Shown here: positions 40,231 through 48,734 of the stretch, piece by piece
Position numbering within the stretch: position 1 is the stretch's first letter
Layout of the letters: each line of letters starts with the position of its first letter
Made by a program: the position numbers and the translations under genes
Assembly (NCBI GenBank): GCA_910586225.1
Contig: CAJUIL010000006.1
Coordinates: 71,529 to 135,528, forward strand
From: an uncultured Eubacterium sp.
Lineage (GTDB): Bacteria; Bacillota; Clostridia; Lachnospirales; Lachnospiraceae
DNA length: 64,000 nucleotides
Direction: 5' to 3'
The notes under the pieces: generated by a model
Told to the model about the DNA's origin: nothing
The model's database searches: none
Seen by the model: only the letters and a program-made list of their open reading frames with translations

Positions 40231-41412
40231 ATGCCTATGGAATTTTTGGAAAATCAGAAAAATCAGAAAAGTCAAAAAGAACAAGTAAAAACAAGCAAGA
40301 TCCGGTTCCTGTGTTTCATAGGGGCCGTGATTTTGTTGCTGTCCGGCTGCAGTATCTGGATTGGCATAACGCCAGAGCAGACGTATTCTGCCGAGGAGCG
40401 CCGTATGCTTGCCGAACGGCCGAAGCTTACGAAAAAAAGCGTTCTGCGCGGCAAATTCCAGCAAAAATACGAAAAGTATCTGGGCGAGCAGTTTCCGGGG
40501 CGTACAAAGCTTGTAACGCTGCGTACAAAGCTGTCGCGGCTGCTGGGGGAGCGGGATGCAAACGGCGTTTATTTTGGCAAGGATGATTATTTACTGGAAC
40601 GGTATCAGATGCAGGATTTTGATTGGAAGCAGGTGAAAAAGAACGTAAAGCAGACGGCGGCGTTTTTAAAAAGCAATCCGGATGCAAAAGCGTTGTTTGT
40701 CCCGACCAAAAGCAGCGTCCTTTCCGAAAAGCTTCCGCTGTACGCACAAAATCAAGGCGAAGAGCCGTTTTTTGAGCTACTTGGCAAAATGGCTCCAAGC
40801 GAGCAGCTGAGCCACGCTGCCGATGCGTTAAAGGAGCATGAGGCAGAGGAGATCTATTACCGGACAGACCACCATTGGACGACGCTGGGAGCATATTATG
40901 CTTATGAAGCGTGGGCAAAGGAGATGGGTTTTACGCCTGTGCCGAAAGAGCAGTTTACCGTGACGCCGGTCTGCAGCACTTTTTTCGGTACGACCTACGC
41001 GAAGGTGCGCACTGGGGGCCGGGCGGATACGATCGCATTGTATGAGCCAAAAGACGGGCCGCAGTTTGCGCTGGATTATAATATGGGAGAGTTCCAGTCT
41101 GACAGCTTTTATGATCTGTCGAAAGCCGAGGGAGACGATCCTTATAGTGTTTTCTTTGGCGGAAACCAGGCGTTGGTAGATATAAAAACGCAAGGACAGA
41201 AGGGAAAAACGCTTTTGATCATAAAGGATTCCTTTGGCAACTGTTTCGCGCCGTTTGCGGCAGCTCATTATGCGCGGACGATCGTAGTGGATCTGCGTTA
41301 TGTGAACCTTCCAGTCAGCAAGCTGATGCGTGTGTATCCGGCGGACGATATTCTGATCTTGTATAATACCGCGCAGTTTATGGACGATAAGGATATCAGC
41401 AAATTAAAATAG
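40231..41412 (+). CDS. DHHW family membrane-anchored protein
   Basis: A 393-residue protein with one N-terminal hydrophobic segment (about 28-48) that contains a lipobox-like LLSGC. The extracytoplasmic domain has YRTDHHWTTLGAYYAYEAW near residue 210 (the DHHW catalytic-like triad of SGNH/AlgX-type O-acetyl-transfer partners) and a later KDSFGNCFAPF motif carrying the Ser nucleophile of this fold. No Shine-Dalgarno sequence precedes the ATG; translation may be coupled to the upstream DUF4358 gene. A TTTGCAAAACGTT sequence at 40216-40228, similar to the LacI sites at 34.6 kb, lies in the 15-base gap. Proposed role: modifying surface polymers. Confidence 0.8.
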   Translation: MPMEFLENQKNQKSQKEQVKTSKIRFLCFIGAVILLLSGCSIWIGITPEQTYSAEERRMLAERPKLTKKSVLRGKFQQKYEKYLGEQFPGRTKLVTLRTKLSRLLGERDANGVYFGKDDYLLERYQMQDFDWKQVKKNVKQTAAFLKSNPDAKALFVPTKSSVLSEKLPLYAQNQGEEPFFELLGKMAPSEQLSHAADALKEHEAEEIYYRTDHHWTTLGAYYAYEAWAKEMGFTPVPKEQFTVTPVCSTFFGTTYAKVRTGGRADTIALYEPKDGPQFALDYNMGEFQSDSFYDLSKAEGDDPYSVFFGGNQALVDIKTQGQKGKTLLIIKDSFGNCFAPFAAAHYARTIVVDLRYVNLPVSKLMRVYPADDILILYNTAQFMDDKDISKLK

Positions 41413-41425
41413 TGAGGGATGCAAA

Positions 41426-42823
41426 ATGAAATATGACGTCATTATCATAGGTGCAGGCCCGGCCGGAATTTTTACGGCGATGGAGCTTGTGAAAAATAAC
41501 AGCACGAAAAAAATACTGCTCGTGGAAAAAGGGAAAGCGATCGAGGATCGTAAATGTCCAAAGAGCCAGACGAGAAAGTGCGTGAATTGTCAGCCATGCA
41601 ATATTACGACAGGCTTTTCCGGCGCAGGGGCGTTTTCAGACGGCAAGCTGTCGCTAAGCTATGAGGTGGGCGGCGATTTCCCGCAGCTGGTCGGTGCGGA
41701 CCTGGCGCAGGAGCTGATCCATTATACAGACAAAATATATCTGGAATTTGGCGCGGATACGCGGATCGAAGGGGTCAGCGAGCCGCTTAAGGTGCGGGAG
41801 ATCCGAAAACGCGCGATCCATGCAGGGTTAAAGCTGGTGGATTGTCCGATACGCCATTTGGGGACGGAAAAGGCGCAGCACATTTACGGAGCGATCGAGA
41901 AATATCTGCAGGAAAAGGGCGTAGAAATGCTGTTTGGCTACAGCTGCAGCGATCTGATCATGGAAGAGGACGTCTGCAAGGGCGTTGTACTGTCCAAGGA
42001 GTCCGGCGGTGAACAGCTGCGTTATGAGGCTTTGCACGTTGTTGTGGCAGCAGGACGGCGCGGCGCGGAATGGCTCCAGGCGCTTTGCGCAAAGTATGAG
42101 ATCGCACATAAGCCGGGAACTGTGGACATCGGCGTACGTGTGGAGGTCCGCAACGAGATTATGGAAGAGGTCAACAAGGTGCTGTACGAATCCAAGCTGA
42201 TCGGCTATCCAAGACCGTTTAAAAACCGTGTACGGACGTTCTGCCAGAATCCAGGCGGGTTTGTAAGCCAGGAAAACTATGACAATGACCTTGCGGTCGT
42301 TAACGGGCATTCGTATAAAGACCTGAAATCAGACAATACGAATCTTGCAATCCTGTGCTCGCACAATTTTACAGAACCATTCAACCAGCCGATCGCTTAT
42401 GCGCAGAAGGTCGGAGAGCTGACCAATATGCTTGGCGCGGGCCAGATTATGGTACAGCGTTATGGGGATATTTTGGACGGTAAGCGCACTTGGCCAAAGG
42501 AGCTGGCACAGTCCAACGTACGTCCGACGCTGCCGGATGTCGTTGCAGGGGATATTACTGCGGCGATGCCGTATCGGGCAATGGTCAACATTATTAATTT
42601 TATCCAGGCGATGGATCAGGTTGTTCCGGGATTTGCAAGCACTGAGACACTTTTGTATTCTCCGGAGCTGAAATTCTACAGCAATAAGGTGCGGATGGAT
42701 GAAAATCTGGTCACAAATGTAAAAGGACTGTATTGCCTGGGTGATTCCAGCGGATGGACGAGAGGTTTGATGATGGCGTCCGCGATGGGCGTGCTGATGG
42801 GGAGGAAGCTGCTGGATAAATAA
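41426..42823 (+). CDS. NAD(P)/FAD-dependent oxidoreductase (COG2509-like)
   Basis: A 465-residue flavoprotein. The N-terminal dinucleotide motif GAGPAGIFTAMEL is followed by a Cys-rich segment with CPKSQTRKCVNCQPCN (four cysteines, possibly a metal cluster or redox site) and GFSGAGAFSDGKLSL, both typical of the uncharacterised FAD-dependent dehydrogenases of COG2509. The C-terminal FAD-binding GLYCLGDSSGWTRGLMMA completes the fold. GAGGGATG precedes the ATG. It starts 13 bases after the DHHW gene but its function is probably unrelated. Substrate unknown. Confidence 0.9.
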   Translation: MKYDVIIIGAGPAGIFTAMELVKNNSTKKILLVEKGKAIEDRKCPKSQTRKCVNCQPCNITTGFSGAGAFSDGKLSLSYEVGGDFPQLVGADLAQELIHYTDKIYLEFGADTRIEGVSEPLKVREIRKRAIHAGLKLVDCPIRHLGTEKAQHIYGAIEKYLQEKGVEMLFGYSCSDLIMEEDVCKGVVLSKESGGEQLRYEALHVVVAAGRRGAEWLQALCAKYEIAHKPGTVDIGVRVEVRNEIMEEVNKVLYESKLIGYPRPFKNRVRTFCQNPGGFVSQENYDNDLAVVNGHSYKDLKSDNTNLAILCSHNFTEPFNQPIAYAQKVGELTNMLGAGQIMVQRYGDILDGKRTWPKELAQSNVRPTLPDVVAGDITAAMPYRAMVNIINFIQAMDQVVPGFASTETLLYSPELKFYSNKVRMDENLVTNVKGLYCLGDSSGWTRGLMMASAMGVLMGRKLLDK

Positions 42824-42915
42824 CAGAAAGGGTCCATGTGCTTTTGAGCCAGAGGTAACAGGCTGCTTCGACAGGATAAAACAAACAGGCTATGAAATGT
42901 GAAAGAAGAAAAGAT

Positions 42916-43300
42916 ATGAGAAAAAGCTTTAACACGAGCGGTGTATGTTTCCAGATATTCATTATATGGTAAATGTAGACAGCCGGACAGAGCAGCTGAT
43001 CCAAGGACTGATCCTGCAGCATAAATATTTTACGATCAACTGTGCGAGACAATACGGCAAGACAACGATCCTGAACGCGCTTTATCAAAAACTGAAACTG
43101 GAATACAGCATATTTTTTCTCAATTTTGAGGATATGGGAAGTGCAGCTTTTTCGGATGAGTATCAGTTTTGCAAAGCGTTTCTGCATCTGATGAAGGCGC
43201 AGATCGCATATGGTATGACACAGGGGATTTCGGAGATTACGGTTACGCAGATGGAACGAGATATGGAACGGGAAAATTTCGGACAAGCCTTTAACCGTGT
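42916..43300 (+). pseudogene. AAA-ATPase-like protein gene, frameshifted and 3'-truncated
   Basis: From ATG 42916 the frame reads MRKSFNTSGVCF; after a one-base loss in a T-run at 42948-42950 the frame continues as PDIHYMVNVDSR and then FTINCARQYGKTTILNALY, the P-loop of the PD-(D/E)XK-linked AAA-ATPase-like family that has hundreds of copies in gut Clostridia. Homologues are about 500-550 residues long; here only the first 120 remain, and coding similarity stops at the hairpin 43301-43345 after the convergent GH42 gene. Frameshift plus truncation makes it a relic. Confidence 0.75.
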
Positions 43301-43345
43301 ATGGGGCTGTCGCAGTCAAAAAGGACATTACTGCGGCAGCCCCAT
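43301..43345 (-). terminator. long hairpin downstream of GH42, probable transcription end
   Basis: ATGGGGCTGTCGCAG (43301-43315) pairs with CTGCGGCAGCCCCAT (43331-43345), 15 positions with one G-T. No clean T-run on either strand, so termination strength is uncertain. Confidence 0.5.
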
Positions 43346-43377
43346 CTGCCTTTTACGGATCGAACCAAAATATTGTG

Positions 43378-45399
43378 TTATTTTACAGGATCCTTTTTTA
43401 AAATATGGAACCCCCATGGCTTTAGCGCTGCCGTATCCTGCGCGTAAACCGTTGTATCTTCAATAAGCTCTGTCCCATGATAAGGAACGGTATAGCTAAC
43501 CGTATCATTGGAATAATTAAAGAAATAAGTGATCTTTTCGCCGTTCTGGTTTATCCCTTCTCTGCGAATCAGCGGAAAATGTTCCCCGCTTACCGTTATA
43601 TGAAATCGTTCCATGAGTGTTTTTAAAATAACTTCCAAGGACGCGTTGTCCATAAAGCATCCGATATAAGCCGCGGAACCCTTGCCGTAAGGGTGGTGTG
43701 TAACAGCGGCGTATGCGTTCCAGTAAGGATGGTCATAGTTTGCGATCACTTCTGTCTGTGTGTCTTTTGGGATCAAAAGCTCCATCCAGTCTGACAGTAC
43801 CGGTTGTTTTTCAAATGCTGCCGCTTTGCCGGACAGGGTGGTGCGTCCCGGATCTGTAAATTGGTCGTACGTTATGCCGAAGCAGTCTGTCAGTCCGTAT
43901 GGCTGGTCGTCCGCATAGATTTTCAGATGCTCGTCGGCAAATGCGCTTCGAAACGATGCAAGCAGATGTCCGCCGTTTTTTACATAAGTATCCAAAGATG
44001 TTATAAGCTCTTTGGACATGGAATAAACGGACGGCAGGATGATCAGATCGTAAGCGGCAAGCTGGTCAGGTGCAGCGCAAGTGTCGCTGATGCAGTCCAT
44101 TTCCAGGTTCATCCGGTAACAAGCATCGTACAGCCAGCGAACAACGGTATTCTGGTCGTTGATACTGCCGGCAGGGAAATAGGTAAAAGCAGTATTGGAG
44201 CGGTTGCTCATCATCATTGCGATCCGGTTGTGCTTGCTTAGGTGGAGCAGGTCGTTAGAGAGCCTTGCAAAATCGGCGCCGATCGACATACATTCGCGGT
44301 AGGTGGCATTTTCTTTTAGATTATGGCTTAGGACGCCCTTCCAGTAGCTTTCGATGGCATTATGGATGGAATGCCAGTGCCAGTATTCCACGCAGTCCGC
44401 GCCTCCTGCAAGGTGCGAAAACGCCTGCAGGCGCAGCTGTCCCGGATAGGCGAGCCAACCGTGGTTGCCCTGCGCTTGTGTTTCTAGTACGAGGTAATTG
44501 GTCTTTTTCAGAGAACGCGCAACATCGCCGCCAAACGCGATTTCCGCCCCGCTCAGAAGGTCCTCTCCTGGGTGGTAGATGTCGCAGCCTGCGATATCTA
44601 ACGGCTGCGCTGCGTCATACTGATTTACATCTGGCTGGTAGCCGTAGGAATAATTGCGCCAGCTAAAGTCAAAATTGTGCGTTACCAGCTGATCCGGGCG
44701 CAGATATGTACGGATGATCCCTTCCTGCCAATGGAAAAATTCTGTGACAAGGTTCCGCTGGAACTGCTTAAATTCGGCGCCCAGGCTTCCGTTGATGGTT
44801 CCGCGGATATCCGGCAGGTCTGCCCAGTCTTGGACGCGGTTGGACCAGTAGTTCAGACCAAACTCCGCGTTAAATGCTTGGATATCTGGATACTGCTTTT
44901 TCAGATATGCGCAGAACATCTGCTGCACGCGTGGGCTGCAGGTGTCATAGTGCTTTGTTTCGTTGTCGATCTGGATGCCGATGACGTGTGTATAAGGCTG
45001 TATTTCTTTCATTAGGCGGCGGATGATGCGTTCGGCGTGAAACAAGTATCCGGGATGGGTGATGTCCATATTTTGCCGGTGCCCGTACAGCTCTTGTCCG
45101 TGGTGCGTGACGGCGAGGATATCCGGGTATTTACGTGCCAGCCAAGGCGGGATGGCGTAAGTAGGTGTTCCGACGATCACATCGATTCCGGCGTCCTGCG
45201 CGGCCTTTAGCATCCGGTGCAGATGGGTAAAATCAAATTCCCCGTCATTTGGCTCCCATGTGCTCCAGGTTGATTCTGCTATGCGTATCAGATTGAATTC
45301 GGCTTTGCGCATCAGATCCATATCCTTCTGCAGACGGCTGCAGGGCATATATTCATCGTAATAGGCGGCGCCGTAGTATAGCTTGGATGTTTTCTTCAT
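43378..45399 (-). CDS. beta-galactosidase, glycoside hydrolase family 42
   Basis: A 673-residue intracellular enzyme. Start at 45399 behind AAAGGAGTC rather than an earlier in-frame ATG. The GH42 fold is clear from the N-terminal GAAYYDEYMPCSRLQKDMDL, the acid/base segment GIQIDNETKHYD (Glu near 145) and the nucleophile segment LVLETQAQGNHG (Glu near 303); a trimerisation domain (about 385-600) and a C-terminal beta domain follow. No signal peptide, so it acts on imported galactosides such as galacto-oligosaccharides from galactan. It is transcribed divergently from a LacI regulator and sits 3 kb from a GH53 galactanase on the other strand. Confidence 0.93.
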   Translation of the reverse strand: MKKTSKLYYGAAYYDEYMPCSRLQKDMDLMRKAEFNLIRIAESTWSTWEPNDGEFDFTHLHRMLKAAQDAGIDVIVGTPTYAIPPWLARKYPDILAVTHHGQELYGHRQNMDITHPGYLFHAERIIRRLMKEIQPYTHVIGIQIDNETKHYDTCSPRVQQMFCAYLKKQYPDIQAFNAEFGLNYWSNRVQDWADLPDIRGTINGSLGAEFKQFQRNLVTEFFHWQEGIIRTYLRPDQLVTHNFDFSWRNYSYGYQPDVNQYDAAQPLDIAGCDIYHPGEDLLSGAEIAFGGDVARSLKKTNYLVLETQAQGNHGWLAYPGQLRLQAFSHLAGGADCVEYWHWHSIHNAIESYWKGVLSHNLKENATYRECMSIGADFARLSNDLLHLSKHNRIAMMMSNRSNTAFTYFPAGSINDQNTVVRWLYDACYRMNLEMDCISDTCAAPDQLAAYDLIILPSVYSMSKELITSLDTYVKNGGHLLASFRSAFADEHLKIYADDQPYGLTDCFGITYDQFTDPGRTTLSGKAAAFEKQPVLSDWMELLIPKDTQTEVIANYDHPYWNAYAAVTHHPYGKGSAAYIGCFMDNASLEVILKTLMERFHITVSGEHFPLIRREGINQNGEKITYFFNYSNDTVSYTVPYHGTELIEDTTVYAQDTAALKPWGFHILKKDPVK

Positions 45400-45473
45400 A
45401 AGACTCCTTTCGTTTTGGTGAAAGTGGCTGCAGAGCTCTTGACGCATCCTGTTGTTTTGTGTAAAATAAGAAC

Positions 45474-45528
45474 AAACGGTTGCGCTAAAGGAAAGGATAA
45501 CATACTTTTTGCCGCAAGTCTACAGCAA
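45474..45528 (-). promoter_or_regulatory. GH42 promoter with LacI-type operator
   Basis: On the minus strand TTGCTG (45523-45528), 18-base spacer, TATGTT (45499-45504). Downstream, at 45474-45490, lies AAACGGTTGCGCTAAAG (plus-strand reading), sharing CGGTTGCGC with the site at 46620. This places a shared operator at the transcription start of GH42. Confidence 0.5.
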
Positions 45529-45548
45529 ATGAAGGAGGAAATAAAATA

Positions 45549-46556
45549 ATGCAGGAGCAGGAAGGTAAAAAACTGACGATGGATGACGTCGCAAAAGCGC
45601 TCGGCGTTTCCAAAACGACCGTCTCCAGAGCGGTATCCGGCAAGGGACGCATTGGCGAGCAGACGAGACAAAAGGTGTTGGAGTACATTGCGCAGCATAA
45701 TTACAAGCCAAACGTAATGGCAAAGGGGCTTGCGAATAAGCGGACGTATAATATCGGTATGGTGCTGCAGGCGGACCTGCTGTCCTCAGACCTGCCGTTT
45801 TTTCCAAAGGCGCTTAAGGGGATCAGTGAAGCGGCTGCAAAGGAAGCGTATGACGTGATTCTGACGCTTGTGGATACGAACGATCTTTCGAGGCTTGCGC
45901 GTGTGATTGAGGACCAGAAGGTGGACGGCCTGATCCTGATGCGTACGCTTCAGGATGACAAGCCAGCGGAAATGCTGAAAAAAAGCGGGCTTCCGTTTGT
46001 TGCCATGGGCATGACGGACGATCCGTATGTCTGTCAGGTAGACCACGACCATGTGGAGGCGTGCCGGGAGCTGACGGGGATCCTTTTGATGAAGGGGCTG
46101 AAAAAAATTGCGCTGATCGTGGGTGATATGAATCATGTCATTAATAAAAAGCGGCTGGAGGGCTTTTGCGCGGCGCATAAGGAGCTGGGGTTTGCGTTAG
46201 ACGAATCGCTGATATTTACGGATGTGGATTCGCAGCTGCTCGCAGACCGGGTGACGGATATGATATTGATGCGCGGAGTCAGCTGCATGATCGGCGCGGA
46301 TGATCTGCTGGCCAGTCAGGTGTTGAACAGGCTGGAGGAGGAGGGCGTACAGATCCCGCGGGAAATGCGTCTGGCGTCGTTTCATGACAGCCAGCTGCTA
46401 AAATCCGCAGGAACAGGTATTACGGCGATCCGTTTTCATACAGAAGAGCTGGGCAGGGAAGCGTGCAGGGTGCTTTTGCGGCAGATAAACGGGGAGGAGG
46501 TTCCGCATCTGACAAAGCTGTCATATGAGGTGGCAATACGCGGCTCTACCAAATAA
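45549..46556 (+). CDS. LacI family regulator of the galactoside locus
   Basis: A 335-residue regulator with the N-terminal helix-turn-helix TMDDVAKALGVSKTTVSRAV, hinge KPNVMAKGLANK and a sugar-sensing domain. It is divergent from the GH42 gene and followed by the 636-frame/GH53 operon. GGAGGAAATAAAATA precedes the ATG. Identical CGGTTGCGC cores occur at the start of both flanking transcription units (45478 and 46621), so it probably represses both in the absence of galactoside. Confidence 0.93.
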   Translation: MQEQEGKKLTMDDVAKALGVSKTTVSRAVSGKGRIGEQTRQKVLEYIAQHNYKPNVMAKGLANKRTYNIGMVLQADLLSSDLPFFPKALKGISEAAAKEAYDVILTLVDTNDLSRLARVIEDQKVDGLILMRTLQDDKPAEMLKKSGLPFVAMGMTDDPYVCQVDHDHVEACRELTGILLMKGLKKIALIVGDMNHVINKKRLEGFCAAHKELGFALDESLIFTDVDSQLLADRVTDMILMRGVSCMIGADDLLASQVLNRLEEEGVQIPREMRLASFHDSQLLKSAGTGITAIRFHTEELGREACRVLLRQINGEEVPHLTKLSYEVAIRGSTK

Positions 46557-46579
46557 CGGGCTGAAATTTGAAATAAGTC

Positions 46580-46633
46580 TTGACAAATGTGTGAAAGATT
46601 GATATGTTAAATAAAACAACCGGTTGCGCAAAC
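46580..46633 (+). promoter_or_regulatory. promoter and LacI-type operator of the 46676 operon
   Basis: TTGACA at 46580-46585, 17-base spacer, TATGTT at 46603-46608, and AACCGGTTGCGCAAAC at 46618-46633 overlapping the transcription start. The core CGGTTGCGC matches the site in front of GH42. Confidence 0.65.
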
Positions 46634-46675
46634 GGAAAACAAGGCTGTCTCAGGATAGTATACAGGAGGAAAGAT

Positions 46676-48514
46676 ATGGAAGAGTTTATTGTAAATATTA
46701 TCCATCGCCCGGAAATGGTGCCGGAATACGCGGAAAAGGTAACCGGGCAGGGTAAGACAGAGGATATCGGAAGAAAGTCTCTTCTGAGCGAATCTCTGGA
46801 TATTTTTAAGACGCAGCAAGAGTGCGCGCATAAAAACGGCTTGAAAACGACGATTGAAATGACATACGCAAGCCTGTTTAACGAGGAAGCGGTAGCGATT
46901 GCTAAGGAGCATCATAATACTTACGGGGATGAGATCGGCCTGACGCTGCTTGGCCTGCCTTGCAAGGAGTTTCGGGAAAAATACAAAACAAAGGATTTTT
47001 GTATTTGGATGTTTTCGATGGAGGACAAAAAGTCGATCGTAAACGATGTATTTGAAAAATTTTATCAAACGTTCGGTTTTTATCCGGAATCGACCGGTTC
47101 TTATTACATGGACGCGGAGCTGATCAATTATATCAAGGAAACCTATCCTTCGGTGAAATGCGCAGTAGCGACCTGCTGGGAGGAGGGCCCGAAGGCGTAT
47201 CATACGTGCAACAATTCCTGGTATACGTTTATGGACGGAGGTCCTTGGGCGCCGTGGATCCCATCAAAGCAGAACACGCACGCTCCGGCGGCGAACGCGC
47301 AGGAGGACAGCGGCATTGTGGCAATTCCGCATTTGTCGCGGGATCTGATTGCCTGCTATGACGGGAACGGTTCGAATTTCGGCACGCATCCGCAAAATGT
47401 GCTGCGCGGCATGATCTATGACAGCAGTACATGGGAATATCCATATTTGTACAATCTGATCGACCAGTATCGCTATCTTGCGAAATTCAACAACGGCTAT
47501 GCCTACAATATGATGTTCGTAGGCCCAGGCTGGATGAATAAAATGGGACGCTGGGAAGCGCCGTACGAGCTTTTGCTCAAATCCTATGAGGACGGCTGCG
47601 CCTATTACGGGAAGCTGAAAAAAGAGGGCAAGTGTATCGATATGACAATGTCTGAATTTGCGGACTATTATCGGGAGAAGAAAACGTATACAGAGCCGGA
47701 GTGTGCGCTCTGGAGAGATATATTATACGGCTCGAAAAAGCAGCTGTTTTGGTATTGTGATCCATTCCTGCGTGCCTGCGTCAATATGGACCAGGGCGGC
47801 GCGATCGTAGATCTGCGTCCTTATGTAGCGAAGCTGGAATGGAAGGTTGGCATTGGGACAGAGCATATCCAGGACGCTTCTTATCCATTTCTGATCCAGG
47901 AAAAATACCGTGCAGGCTATTTTACGCATTATGCGGGAGAGGGTACGGTACGCAGCGCCAAGCTGACTTACCGTGGCGAAGAGGTGGATCTGTGCCTCTG
48001 TCCGACGCACGCGCATTTTTCACAGCAGGAAAATACCCGTATCCTAACGCTTGACCCGGTAGATATTGTATTTTCTGATCTGAGCATAAAGCTTTTGACA
48101 CGTATTTTCTTTACAGAGGGCGCTGCAGATATCCGGATCGAACGCAGCATCCTGGAAATGAGCGACCCGGATGCCAAGGTGGGATTGGATGAGTATCTGG
48201 TTGCCTGCTACGGTACGACAGAATATACCGAGGATATGACAGGTATTACATTATCCGCCGTCAAAGGGCAAAAAGAAGTGTCGCTTCCATATGAATATAA
48301 ATGCCGGGAGGAAGCCTTGGAGGGCGCGGACCGTGTGACAGCGGTTGTTCCGGCGATTGATACGAAGGTTTCCATGTCGTGTGACAATCCGCAGGCGGCA
48401 GGCTACTTTAAGGAAGGCTATGCGTTCTCGCCAATGTTTACATTGGGGTATCGTACGCAGCTCAGTGAAAAGGAGGTATTTTCCACATGGCTCAGCTTGG
48501 AAAAGGCAGATTAA
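46676..48514 (+). CDS. large protein of the galactoside locus, possibly DUF3863/DUF3864-like, unknown function
   Basis: Start at 46676 (AGGAGGA 5 bases upstream), giving 612 residues and no signal peptide. The N-terminal 330 residues look like an alpha/beta barrel: NGLKTTIEMTYASLFNEEAV, YGDEIGLTLLGLPCKEF, then a segment with a conserved-looking SFYPESTGSYYMDAELI pattern (FGFYPESTGSYYMD in this sequence), CAVATCWEEGPKAY and a late WLS end. The C-terminal part (about 370-612) is beta-rich. The overall pattern recalls DUF3863/DUF3864 glycosidase-like or deacetylase-like proteins, from memory only. It is the first gene of the operon with the zinc ribbon and GH53 galactanase, so a role in galactan-derived sugar metabolism is likely. 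Confidence 0.55.
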   Translation: MEEFIVNIIHRPEMVPEYAEKVTGQGKTEDIGRKSLLSESLDIFKTQQECAHKNGLKTTIEMTYASLFNEEAVAIAKEHHNTYGDEIGLTLLGLPCKEFREKYKTKDFCIWMFSMEDKKSIVNDVFEKFYQTFGFYPESTGSYYMDAELINYIKETYPSVKCAVATCWEEGPKAYHTCNNSWYTFMDGGPWAPWIPSKQNTHAPAANAQEDSGIVAIPHLSRDLIACYDGNGSNFGTHPQNVLRGMIYDSSTWEYPYLYNLIDQYRYLAKFNNGYAYNMMFVGPGWMNKMGRWEAPYELLLKSYEDGCAYYGKLKKEGKCIDMTMSEFADYYREKKTYTEPECALWRDILYGSKKQLFWYCDPFLRACVNMDQGGAIVDLRPYVAKLEWKVGIGTEHIQDASYPFLIQEKYRAGYFTHYAGEGTVRSAKLTYRGEEVDLCLCPTHAHFSQQENTRILTLDPVDIVFSDLSIKLLTRIFFTEGAADIRIERSILEMSDPDAKVGLDEYLVACYGTTEYTEDMTGITLSAVKGQKEVSLPYEYKCREEALEGADRVTAVVPAIDTKVSMSCDNPQAAGYFKEGYAFSPMFTLGYRTQLSEKEVFSTWLSLEKAD

Positions 48515-48711
48515 ATTACAGATGTCCGTCTTGTTTTTTCAGGGATCTGGATATCGATATGTTTTACGATAAAGATACGAAGGAGTATCATTGTATCCGG
48601 TGCCAGTATGTGGCAAAGGAAGAGGACATTTTAAAAATGAACGAGGAAATCCGTACAAAGTACAAATTTATGGACAGGCGCATCACGGAATTTGAAGATT
48701 TTAGTTTTTAG
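48487..48711 (+). CDS. small zinc-ribbon protein
   Basis: A 74-residue soluble protein starting inside the end of the upstream gene (28-base overlap), with AAAGGAGG 11 bases before the ATG. Two Cys pairs, CPSC near 14-17 and CIRC near 37-40, form a one-metal zinc ribbon; the C-terminal half is helical and charged. Such proteins often act as RNA polymerase- or ribosome-associated helpers, or as small stress proteins, but no specific family is recognised. Its place between an unknown protein and a galactanase is odd and may be accidental. Confidence 0.75.
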   Translation: MAQLGKGRLNYRCPSCFFRDLDIDMFYDKDTKEYHCIRCQYVAKEEDILKMNEEIRTKYKFMDRRITEFEDFSF

Positions 48712-48734
48712 CAATGCTTGATCGGAGAACGACT

